NCBI GenBank assembly: GCA_009746045.1
Contig: RPFO01001349.1
Location: 1 to 64,000, forward strand
Direction of reading: 5' to 3'
DNA length: 64,000 nucleotides
Origin: Mesostigma viride
Lineage: Eukaryota; Streptophyta; Mesostigmatophyceae; Mesostigmatales; Mesostigmataceae
The notes beneath the pieces are model-generated. The model saw only the letters and a list, made by a program, of their open reading frames with translations, ran no database searches and was not told the origin of the DNA. The translations under genes were made by a program, and so were the position numbers. Positions 21,828 through 32,813 of the stretch are shown here, in pieces (the stretch's first letter is position 1; each line of letters starts with the position of its first letter).

Positions 21828-24800
21828 ATGGGTGACATCATGTTATTAGAGGAAGATCCAACTTACGAGCCCACAACTCGAGGTACGTTATACTCGTGCC
21901 AATACCGGACATCCGTGATGAATGGCGCATTCGCAGCCCGTGAATGGGCGTCAGTGCACCGTATCAACAATGTCGGCAGGATTGAGGGTACACCATCAGT
22001 TTATACATCGGCAGGTGGGCAGGCGGCGAAGCAGTCTTGGTAAAACTATCAGTTCCCCTCGCCTTGTGCTCCATGCCCATATTTCTGTAAGCACTGCATG
22101 TTAATGAGTAGACTCGTCACGTTCAGATGAAAATGCCAGTTCATGTCCGGTAAGTTGTGTTTGCAATCTGATCGGGCTGTTCTCCATCATTGCACTGTTA
22201 GAAATTAGGATGTCAACGCATCAATTCTGTGCAGTAATCACAAAACTCTCATACCAGCACATGGACCTGCTCGCTTCCTCTCCCTCTCTTTCGCTTGTAC
22301 GCTCACTATTGCAAGCTTGCGTATCTAGATAGATAATCCCACGCATGGTCAATCAGCTGCTTGGTCTCATAAAATACTCCCACAGTCATCCTTTGTACCT
22401 AACGCAAACCCTGGCAACATTTCTCGCGTGAAGGACGCAGGTCACCCAGGGCAGATACACAGCTGCCCTTTCTCGTAACTCCTTATGCACAGTTGCGTTT
22501 CCGCCGGCTACCCTGTGATTCCATTATTCATGATGGAATTTATGCCATCCATTGACATGATGATAAGACTGCTAAGTTTCTGCGAGACTCTCAAATGCAT
22601 GACCTCTATACGGTTCAATTCATCACGGAAACGGGAGCTCGAAATGGCATTGTCAAAGCACGACTTGTCACAAAGGCTGACACCGCCCTGGCGCTCATGC
22701 ATTCTTGTTACATTTTCCCCCTCATGTTTTTGTCGCACTTTTTGCCACATTTCGTGTCACGCGTTGTCATTCTGGTGCACCGGAGCTGCGCAGAGATCAA
22801 GCTGCACGCCAAGTGGGCGGGCCTGGACTTGGAGCTGGAGAAGGACCTGCTATGGGTCATCAAGGAGGCGCTCACCACCTCGTGCGGAAAGCGGTGGATG
22901 CCCTGGTGAGTGGAGCTTCCCTTGCGGTGATTGAGGCAGAATAATGCAGACAGACAGGAGCTGCCAGTCCCTGTCCTACATATGCAGGGAAAAGTTCTGT
23001 GTACCAATACTTCTGACAGCATGAACTGTGAAGCCTCTCACCTGCAGCGCGCCTAGAGAATCACAAGATGCATGCCAGTCATGTCTCCGACGCCAAGGAA
23101 AGGAGTGCCAAAGAAATATACAGGGTCAGTCAGTCTAGAAGACCTGTGCATAGCAATGGGGAGCATGCGGTCCAAGATGCTTTCCAATGCATCCAACATG
23201 GGCATGGGCATGGGATGCCAGTTTGCACGAGATCGAGTTTTCTGCTCACTTAATTTTAGCGATGCTGCATTCTGTCGCGGACAGTGTCCTCTCTTTACCT
23301 GTGCGGCATGGGCCACGCAGTGTGGACCAAATTCACACGGGCCAAGAACAGATGTCAGTAAAACCCGACATCGGCGCAGCTGATTACACTACGGCCAAGG
23401 CACTTGTCAATTTGTGCTGCCAATACTAGGATGGCTTCCTCAGCACACAGCGACCTCCTTTTCCAAACACAGCAGCACCCTTGCAGGGGGGTACATGGTC
23501 GGGGAGCCTGGCAAACTGCATTAGAGGCCCCCGGGCTGAAGTCCTGATGACCCAGGCGCCAGAATTACCCACATCCGCAGCGGCCTGCGCTGCAATAGCC
23601 TGCACTGGTCTGGCTCAAAACCCACACCCTCTTCCACCCCACCCCATCGTCATTCTCGGATGTGCTCCCTTCCCTGCAGCCAAACCGCGGCGGGCGAGGT
23701 GTTCTACTTCAACACGGGCAACGGGCAGAGCTCGTGGGACCATCCGGGTGATGAGGCGTTCTGGTACGTGCGCGTGGGAAGCGACCAGAAGCCATGTGCG
23801 GCAGTAACTTTAATAGAGTCGGGGCAAAGACCTTGTACAATGCTGCCAGCGTCTTGTCGTATTCTCGCAGGTATTTAGAAGCACGTTAAATCTACTGTTT
23901 TCCTCGCGCCCCCACAGTTTTCCTCAGGGTATTGTTGTCACTTCTGGCTGTGTCACGTTTGCCTCGAGCCACATTTGCCCATATCCGTGTGACCATGGCT
24001 GGAAGATTCCGGTGGCCTGCCCCCTACTTTTGTCCTTGCTACACCCTCAGTCGCTTTCTAGTGCCTGCAGCCGTAGAACCTCTGAACAGGACTCCTGGCC
24101 ATTCCGTCCCTGTTATGCCACGGCGTTCTCGGCATCGAACCACTTCTGCTGCCGATGCATCATTGGCATTGGAGACCTGTCATTGGGTTGGACACCTGTC
24201 ACGAGGCCTTGGACACCTGACGTTGGCATTTAAACACCTGTCACCTTGCGCTGCCTGTCACAGGAAGAAGCTGGCGAGTGAGCGCGAGAAGCTGCGGGCG
24301 TCGGGCCGCACAGACCTGCCCAAGGTCAACCTGAACGAGGATATGCGACCCATCGGGGCCGGGTTGGACCACCGGCCAAAGCTAGGGTGTGTCCTGGGAC
24401 GTGGGCAGATGGTTTGCACCCACACACGTGGCTCCACACAGAATCTTCTTTTTGCTTTGTTTTTTGTCTGGTGGCAGTGGTTGCACTTGGGATAGTCACT
24501 TGTAAGGTAGACTCCAGCCCGCTCAAGCCTGGTGGCGGGGTAAGGCATTGGGTGGGTGGTCTAGTATGCACCTGCTGCCGCCTTCATGCCTCGGTGGTCT
24601 ACTCGCGAAGCTCTGCACTTTTTGAGGACCACAACGCTCATGAGGTCATGCCGGGGAGTGTGGGGTATTCGGGGACTCAAGCAGGACATGAGGTGCCCGA
24701 TGGAGCATGCTCAAGTGTGCCTCAAAGGAGATGGTCAGGCGGTGAATCCGTCTGGCAACCCATGGGGGCATACAACAAGTCGGATCACAGAGCTACTGTA

Positions 24801-27800
24801 ACAGATTATCTGAGGCAGACAGCGGCAATCTTGCTGGCAGGAGTGACCAGAACCCCACGCTCTCCTGCGGAGCTTGTGTGGCATTTGCAGAATGTCCCCT
24901 CTCAGCGCACGATAAGCCATGCAGGCCTCCCTTTCTCAATGGCATGGACCCAAACTTAACAGCTCAGTCAATGCTGCCTGGTGCTCGTTACACGGCCCAA
25001 CTGCCTGCAATACGGTAGCATGACCGGTGCTGCACTCATTGCTCCATCTTGACCACGCCACTGCCTCGCGCAGCAATTTACGACCCTTGGCCACGTCCCC
25101 CAAGACGGGGGGTCACGGTGTGAAGCCTCCTCCGGCCCGCAACAATACGGGTGCTGCATCAGGCGCGGCCAAGCCCCCCCCAAAGGACCCCATCAAGATT
25201 ATGCTGGAGCACTGGTAGGGGTTGGATCCCTCTCCGCACAATTTCCTGTTCTCATCAGAGCCAAGCACTTGTTTTACCATGGTAGATCAGCGAAGGTGGC
25301 ATGATAGGCCTGCTCTAATAGGCCTGACATCTTCCTGTTTGTCTTTTTTTGCATGTGGCTGCTTCTCGTGCATGTCTTCCCTGGGTGCCTGCATGTCATG
25401 CCCCCAGCGTGGACTGCCCGTCCCACAAGTGGTGCACGCGGCACAAAGTAGAGAAATACGCTGACATGGCCTCACTCGGTAAGCAGCCCTGTGTCGCCGT
25501 TGCTAGCGTGACGACGGTAGCAGTGAACCACGAGGGACGGTGTGTCACAGCTGGGACGAAAAGGATCCCTGAACATGGACGCGTGCGCAGTACAACTCTG
25601 CTGCTGTCCCAGTTGGCAAGACAGGGTCCGCAGCAAGTGACTTTTACTTCATGGCAGGGTGTTGGCACTCAGAGATATCACTAGGGTCCTGATCACTTGG
25701 GAAATACATGCTTGTACATTGAGGCGAAGCCTCCACACCGTCTTGTGCACCAGCAAACCCGAAATTCTTTGTGCGTATGCACCATGCATACGCCTCGACA
25801 TGCAATCTGAGCAGCTGCTCAAGTTGGTCCATCCCTCTATGTAGGCAAGGTCAGAGGCTTACATGCTCATGGCAGAACCCACCCACCCACCCACATCCCT
25901 GCATGCTTTTTGTCCAGAAGACCCTTGGACGCCATACCACTATATCCTAGAATCGGCTGTCTCACTTGAATTATCCTGTCTCGTGTGCTGCCCTCACGCT
26001 GTGGTGCGGGCTGCCAGTGGAGAACACGATCTACACCACCTTCCCCGGCAGTGAGGTGGAGATCAACTCGGTCGAATGGCTTCGCCGGGTAAGTGCCCTG
26101 GTCACTGTTGTTGTCACGTCTTACTGCCATGGGGACAGCAGTAACATGCTTGAGGGCGTCCTGTGTGCCCCAGTGCATGGGCACCGCGTGCAGAGAGACT
26201 CGTCATGGTACTCAACATGGCCACAAGGCATGCTGCATGGCCGATTGGCGGTCTGTGGGTGCCAGCGTGTTCTTTGTCCATGCCTCTGCTCTGCCGCAAG
26301 AGGCAGGGTATCCCCCACAAGTCCACGGATAACCGAGGACACTTCCGTATCGAGCTGCCAGGAGTGGGTGGAAGGGGTGGCTGGCGGTGGCGTCCATGTG
26401 GCTTGTCTCTGGTAGCATTCGCGCAACTGCTGGACTTACGGAGCAGGGAGAGTGTCTGCACACATTAGCCCGCTGGTTGCGGTGATGAGGTGGATCAATC
26501 GCTCATGGAGTTTCTGTGCCCTGTAAGGAAATGCCTTCCTGCCTCCCCACCCAGCATAGAGGTCTAATGCTACCATTCACTGGAGCACAACGTGGTGGCT
26601 CCTATTTCTGCCCACCCTCACCATGGCATACCTGATTCCGTCATTGGCTCCTTCTCGGTGGGAAAACTGTGCAGGAAACCAAAACAACAAAGCCAAGGGT
26701 TGGCTCATTCGAAATCCATGTCACTAAAGGATACGTCAAAAGGGTAATGTTCTCCCCACTCCCTGCCCCAAATGCCTTGCTGCTGCAGCTGCTGCTGTTC
26801 CTACAAAACCACCGCTGCTATGATTACAAGACTATGAGAAACCTAGAAGATCAGCAGTCATCTCACTCTACCCTAGAGGATATTGACATCGCCCATGCCT
26901 CCACCCATGATGCTTGTAGAGCCGATTTTGAATTGCAACGATAAAATGATGAACCAGTGTACACCAGCTTGTGCATGTCTTGGGTCACGATGAACTTATT
27001 GTAGTATGAAGCTGCATAAACTGAAGCTGATGTCACTTGGGAAACCAGCTGTAACCTCTGGAAGAGTGTTGTGGCGATTTCGACAATTGAAGTGTCGCAC
27101 AAGGAAGCACTGGCACAGGCCATGTCACGAACCACCATACTAATGTTAGTCATCATACACACTCATTCAGGTAGAAGTATCAGGGAAAATGTACGTTTAC
27201 GAAAGTGTCCTTTCAGTGCTGCATGGGCAGGAGTTGGAGCCTGCAGCCGATAGAGGACCGCCTTCGTGACCCCAAATGCGGAACTCGTCTCCACTGCTTC
27301 CCACCCACTTGGCGCCACGTGCAGAAAATCTTCTCCAAGCTGGAGACTAACAAGTGGCCCAACGTGGACAAGCTGACCAAGTAAGCTGGCCCTGTAGAAC
27401 AAGCATAGTACAAGCACAGAACAGGCATAGAACAAGCATAGAACAGCGCATCACTTGAATGCCGTACAACAAGGGGCCAAACGTGGACAAGCTGACCAAG
27501 AAGATTCACCTTATAACATCCCTAGAACAACCATAGAAGAAGAATAGGAAAGCACGTCATGCGAACAACGCATCCATGAACCATGTAGTAAGAGCAGGTA
27601 TCATTGCCTTCACAGAATATGAGCACAATCCGGCTTGCCATCTTCTCTGTTTGACATGGTGCTGGCAGAAGCCTTGAACGTCCCCCATGACATGACATCA
27701 GAGACTTTGAATCAGCGCTCAACACATTTGTTAGTGTGTAATTATATGGTGTCCTTTGTGTGCACATCTGCGCCCTCGTATTCATCTCATTTTTCATGCC

Positions 27801-28432
27801 TTTCGTACCAATCCCTCCCTGTCATCAACCTTGACTCCCGCTCCCCCCTCCCGCCACAGCAAGCTGCGGGAAGTCCTGCTGCAACTGGGTGGCAAGGTGC
27901 AGCCAGCCGAGACAGAGCAAGATATCACGGGGGAGGAAGGCGACAGCGAGCCAGGAGGGCATGGGGGTCATGGCCAGGGGGGAGAACAGGGGGGGGGTCC
28001 CCACGCAAGGGCGACGGCGAGCATAATTCCGACCACATGCACGTGGACGCCAGCCGGCTCACGCCATCCGAGGTGGCGGAGCTTCGTGCTGAGCTGGCTG
28101 CCGAGGACGGTGGTGGCCATGCAGAGGGAGCCGAAGAGCAGGGCAAGGGGCACCACTACAGCCGGCTGCGGCCGACGTCAGCCATGCCCAAGAAGGCTGC
28201 CCCGCCGGCACCAGCAGCGGCGGCCACAGGGTCGGGGGAGGAAGGCGAGCCGTCGCTGGAGCGGCGGGGGAGCGCGGTGTGGGTGACGAGTGAGGAGGGC
28301 AGCATGCGCGAGAACATGGAGAAAGTGGTCATTGACACGGAGGGCCACTTCCACATGTTCAAGCAGATGGAGCCTGAGGGCGAGGCTGCCCAGGATGGGG
28401 ATGGCCATGGCTCGGAAAAGCACGAGGATTAG
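21828..28432 (+). CDS. WW domain plus SelW/Rdx-like domain protein, about 447 aa
   Basis: Exons: 21828-21882, 22794-22905, 23680-23763, 24264-24386, 25074-25214, 25408-25478, 26018-26088, 26307-26363, 27325-27380, 27860-28432; phases agree at every junction. The N-terminus (MLLEEDPTYEP, then KWAGLDLELEKDLLW) and the WW domain (Trp near 53 and 75, GEVFYFNTGNGQSSWDHP) resemble the N-terminal module of CEP164, a centriole-appendage protein. After a Pro-rich linker, IKIMLEHCVDC gives a CxxC motif near 172-175. FPGSEVEI (204-211), RGHFRIEL and KIFSKLE then follow the Rdx/SelW thioredoxin-fold pattern, with Cys instead of selenocysteine. The tail is acidic and Gly-rich. Exon 27325 could instead start at 27247, skipping 26307-26363; I prefer the first model because it rebuilds the Rdx strands. 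The last exon needs one extra G in a run at about 27988 to reach the stop at 28430. Function is unknown. Confidence 0.8.
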
Positions 28433-28500
28433 TGATGGCACTTGTGTGCCTGTCGGAAGGGCGCACTTTACGATGCCTCTAACCGTTAAGCGTGCCAGCA

Positions 28501-28505
28501 TGTAA
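28501..28505 (+). terminator. Possible TGTAA polyadenylation signal
   Basis: TGTAA stands 68 bases after the TAG of the WW-Rdx gene, at a plausible distance for a green-algal polyadenylation signal. Confidence 0.45.
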
Positions 28506-29040
28506 TGTACAATCATTGGTGCATCCCTGCGGTGCACAAGCAGCTGAGTCATTATTTTTGTTTTTCTTTGTCAGACAGGCACAGCATTCCCACGATCCCA
28601 CGTGCGCATGTCTAATACTTGCCTATCCAGACTGAGCTGCCGCATAACCCTGGGCTTTGGCACTTCTTTTTCCACGTTTGGTTAGAGAATAGAACGACAT
28701 GATCATATGTTTTTAAAATAATACAATAACGTTTCTCATTGCATTCGTCGATGTGCTGTTGTATGAAAAACACATGCATATAGACTCGATCAGGGACTAA
28801 ATGCAGACACCGAATCTTGCGGCCATTTTGTAATGCCAGGCCATGCAAATATGTGCATGGCCGTGACTAGCTAGACTACAGCTAGTGCTCATGGGCTGCT
28901 GCTGTGCATTTATAGTTGTCTCACTTCATGCAATTAATTAAAGGGATGAAAGGTACCTACTCAAAAGTTGGAACCCCGTAACTCCCAAGTATTACATGTA
29001 TACCTGATAGCCGCTAACTACCACCTCGTCTGCCATTACA
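28506..29040. other. Spacer without recognised gene
   Basis: AT-richer sequence with no coding similarity and no clear repeats. Confidence 0.5.
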
Positions 29041-29110
29041 GTAGAAGACAGCTCGATTGGATGAGGATTATATCCCCTCTAGTGACTATATGAATGGGGC
29101 ATGATGAAAT
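29041..29110 (+). repeat. Dispersed repeat family 2
   Basis: Shares GATGAGGATTATATCCC and CTCTAGTGACTATATG with 40935-40985. Both copies lie within about 0.5 kb of a family 1 copy, so the two modules may belong to one element. Confidence 0.75.
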
Positions 29111-29159
29111 ATTCGTCAATTTCGTGTCATTAATTATTTTTCTAATGAGATTAGCATAG

Positions 29160-29400
29160 TAAGTAAGTATGTCAAGGAGACAACCAGCTTAGGGTTGAAG
29201 GTTCCTTTACTCTGTATTGGCACCCACGTGACGCAGTCACGTGCTTATTAACCAGCGCAGGCCAGAAATCGGGAGAATCCGGACCATGGTAGCTCGACCC
29301 TGCCGTTATCTTGTCCGTGTGTTCGAGTCGTTCAGGATGATGAATCTGAATGGTGATGGAAATGTGTACATAGCCTTGTGTATGTGCGTGAACATGTATG
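29160..29400 (+). repeat. Copy of dispersed repeat family 1 with palindromic end module
   Basis: 29188-29252 is the inverted relative of 5009-5090, including CACGTGACGCAGTCACGTG. The family 1 core follows at 29252-29370 (ACCAGCGCAGGCCAGAAATC). Confidence 0.85.
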
Positions 29401-29744
29401 CACTGAAGGCATGCCACGGAGTACCCGACTGAGGTACTTTTCTACGCGGATACTTCACCGCGCGAAGGCAAGTGGCACGACTCCGTCACTCGCCAGCCCA
29501 GGTCATGGAGTAGCAGATAGCTAGCAACTCCGCGTCATCGATATCGATCCGGACTATCCAAGACAACTTTACGCTCGGCCATGATGACAGGTGTGGGGGT
29601 AGGTGGCATGCTAACCCGGGTCGATCTAGCCCAGGAGAATATAAAGGCTTCTCCGGGAGCCTTCAGGAGGGCTTTTAGGGGCATACCCAGGGTTCACCCA
29701 CACACCCCACTTAGCATAGTATCCCATTAGCATATGTAGTACCC

Positions 29745-29891
29745 CCGCTCAGCAGCAGCCGGCAGCGACGCGACCTGTGGCCTGAATACCTCCGCCACAA
29801 GCAGGACCCCCCAGAAGCCCTTGAGGTGTACTGGAGGGGAGGCCGGTACATGATGATCAACCACAAGATGTGGTCGCCCCCTGCGGGCTAG
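29745..29891 (+). pseudogene. L1-type ORF1 C-terminal fragment
   Basis: Reads RQRRDLWPEYLRHKQDPPEA and then VYWRGGRYMMINHKMWSPP, ending in a stop. This parallels the end of the 5.4-kb ORF1 pseudogene (QRRDQWPDYIRHK, VYWRGGDLYVNKKLWKPP). Only the final ~50 residues survive. Confidence 0.75.
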
Positions 29892-29964
29892 AATAGCCCT
29901 AGCTTGAACCATTGGTAGTCACTGCCGCCATGCATGGCAGCCATGCCTAGAATGTACGTATTAA

Positions 29965-30170
29965 GGAGACAACCAGCGCAGACCAGAAAGCGGGAGAATC
30001 CGGACCATGGTACAGCTCGAGCCTGCCGTTATCTTGTCCGCGTGTTCGAGTCGTTCAGGATGCATGATGAAGATGAATGGGGATGGAAATGTGTATCCTT
30101 GTGCATTGAAATTATGGCTGGCTTACGTGTAGAGCGACTAGATGACCTAGACGGTGGGGCTGGAATGCCT
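29965..30170 (+). repeat. Copy of dispersed repeat family 1
   Basis: Starts AAGGAGACAACCAGCGCAGA and runs through GAGCGACTAGATGACCTAGA. It ends just before a second copy of a short TGCCTAGAATGTA motif that also precedes it (29943 and 30164). This could be a target-site duplication of about 13 bases. Confidence 0.8.
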
Positions 30171-30895
30171 AGAATGTATGCCTAGCCTAGCCACCTTACC
30201 TAGTCACGTGCCCCGTGAACACACGGTACACAACCAGCCATAGCCTGAGCTTAGCCTTCTTACAGCCATGATATGTCCTGGCTATGATTAGAGTACTTGC
30301 TCACGCTCCTTGTTACGATATGCTCACATGGGTCTTATTGCACCCATAGCATTTGCCGGATCGTTTATCGTGTCCGATTGCAGCTGTGGCATGCGCTTCT
30401 GGCATGAAGGAGAAAGGGGGTCTCTGCCCTTTCTTGCTGTTGTGCACACACAGGGATTAAAAGCACTCAGGTGCTCCGTGACTCCCCAACGGGAGCACGA
30501 GTTTAATTAATTAATAGTACTCCATGGTATCAAAGAGACAACATGGTATGCCCATGCGCATGCATGACCCGCAAATTTGTGCTTACTTACTTACTCTCCC
30601 GACGGAAGCGCGTGAATGACTGACTGGTTGAATGGGCCGCTTGAAGCTAGAGCTCTACTATACATGCATGCACCCGGCCCTGGCTACCCCCCGGCCCCCC
30701 GGCGCCGGCTGTCGCCCCCCCCCCCCACCACACACACGTTTATAGGAATGGGATCCGAACGATCCAAGGCGCTCACAATCTTAAGGAGTCTTACTGCTGT
30801 GATTTGATACTACTATTCGACTATAATTTCTAAGTACTAGCTACTCTACTACTGATAGAGGTCAAATCCAGGGTGTCAGAAACTGCTGGGATTCC
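30171..30895. other. Spacer without recognised gene
   Basis: Holds a TTAATTAATTAA tract at 30503-30516 and a C-rich stretch near 30690-30728. No coding similarity seen. Confidence 0.5.
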
Positions 30896-30900
30896 CTGCT

Positions 30901-30934
30901 GGGGGTGGGGGGGGGGGGGTAGGGGGGGGGGGGG
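30901..30934. repeat. Poly-G runs
   Basis: Three G runs (5, 13 and 13 bases) separated by T and TA; a strong G-quadruplex candidate and possible assembly-error site. Confidence 0.9.
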
Positions 30935-30939
30935 TACAC

Positions 30940-32813
30940 CTGACTGATGAGAGATCCATAAATCCCTTTTATAAATCTTATAGCAGCATCCTACTAATAT
31001 ATTATTAACTTTGCACTGGCAGCATTGGGACCTACTGTAAGAACGGGTAAAAGACTATCCTTAATTAAAATATCTTGACGTTGAGAATCTTACCCTCAGG
31101 CCGGTGTAGGGGTGTACTGTCCATGGTCCGCGAATCCTCCAGATTTCATGCAGGGGCATGCGCGCACTGGTTGCATGTCTAGTAATTTACATATGCATGT
31201 CCTTACACGACGCGTTGGACCGCCATGCGTGCACGAAAGTTGTCTCACGAAAATAGTAAGCCAGCGTCAGTAGCGGTTGTCTCATTGAAAGTATGTATGG
31301 AGTTGCTTGCCATAGTGTGCATACAGGAACGGGGCATCATGTCATGGATAGTCTATCTGGCTACGACGTACTTACCGGTGCACATGGGAATAAACTGATC
31401 AACTGGCTGACTGACTGACACATCATGGAGTACTATGCTAATATCAAATTCTAAAACAACACAAAAGCAATACATGTTGTAAAAGGTCACGAAAGACTGG
31501 GCAATCATCCACGCACCAAAGAGGGTGCCTCTTCTTGTGTGTCCAGAACAACGTGTTTCTGTAGGTGGGGCAGGTGGATCGAGGACATTCAACCTACCAG
31601 CTCCCCTGGGTCACCCAGTGGCTGGGCGAGTGGATGTCCAGCATGCCTCCACTAACAGCTGCATTAGTGTTAATTCTGGCTAAAACTACTGGAAAGCTGT
31701 AAACATGCGGGCAGGAAGTTTAGTATGTAGCACAGCGCAAGTTACAGGCCCCTTGCTGAAATGATGCTCAGATTTATAAGATTGGTGGCGACTGCAGCAG
31801 GCAGGTTGCAGCCTTGCAGGCATGCATGCAAAGCACCCAGCCCTTTCCAGTACCTGGGACTACCATCGGCTGTTTGTGGTATCGCATGGCATATGTATCA
31901 ATCAGTACACCCTCCAGACATCGTGAGGGAGTGACAAAGTGTTATAAGTAGGTAGAAAGGCGCCTCTTCTTATTTACACCTCCGTTCAACGAAATCATAC
32001 AAATAAAAGAACTGCGTTCTCACACCTGCAATCCAGCCACTGTGCGGAAAAAACTTATCTCCGCAACCGGCTTGAAGCCATCCTTCATTAGCCTTCAGTT
32101 CCCATGGGGCGGGAAGCCCGATGCGACAGGAGGTAGAACGTACTAGTCTGGTAAAGATATGGTAGTTTAGGTTATACCGGGACTGATTACACAATACAGT
32201 GACAACATTCTCCGTGCTGCCCTACAAAGACTCATTTCTTATTGCAAACATTAGTTGTCTCACTTAAAACATGGTGCGAAGTCATGTCCGCCTAAATTCC
32301 GACGTCTTGCGAGTTGCGACTTGCGACCGTCGACACCAACCGTTTTTTGCTACGTGAGGACGTGAGGGCAGACGACAGCTGTTACTAGGATTGTTGATAC
32401 ACGAGGTTGCAGATGATAGCTTTACCATTGATGTTGCTAACGACGTAGAGCTGAGTTGAGACGAGTGGCAGCAGGCAGCAACTGATTCACGATGGACTGA
32501 CCCAACCAGGCAGGACAAATTCATCGCTGCAATTAGGTAAGCACCAGATCGGCCATCATTGTTGTTTGTTCGCTCCGGCCTGCGACTAAATAGGTAATCT
32601 TCTGGGTTACTACAGTAGTTTTTGCCCCAGGCGAAATTTAGGAGAAAGTCGGGAAAGTGTTCGTGTATTGTTGTCTCGTTGGAACAACCTTTTTTTTCCA
32701 ATTTTGTTCGCTTACTTTTGGCCTCGCCTCGCCGCATTACGTATTCCGTGGAATCGTTGTTCTCGATTATGTACCAGCAGAGGCGCATCAACTTCTGAAA
32801 GCCAGGAAGGAGT
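30940..32813. other. Spacer upstream of the dehydratase
   Basis: Contains a reverse-complement fragment of dispersed repeat family 1 at 31118-31185 (CCATGGTCCGCGAATCCTCC). The rest shows no recognisable gene. The dehydratase promoter should lie in its right part. Confidence 0.5.

Noticed and set aside
32282-32791. 169-residue minus-strand frame before the dehydratase
   Set aside because: No recognisable motif, composition typical of non-coding sequence, and it covers the likely dehydratase promoter.
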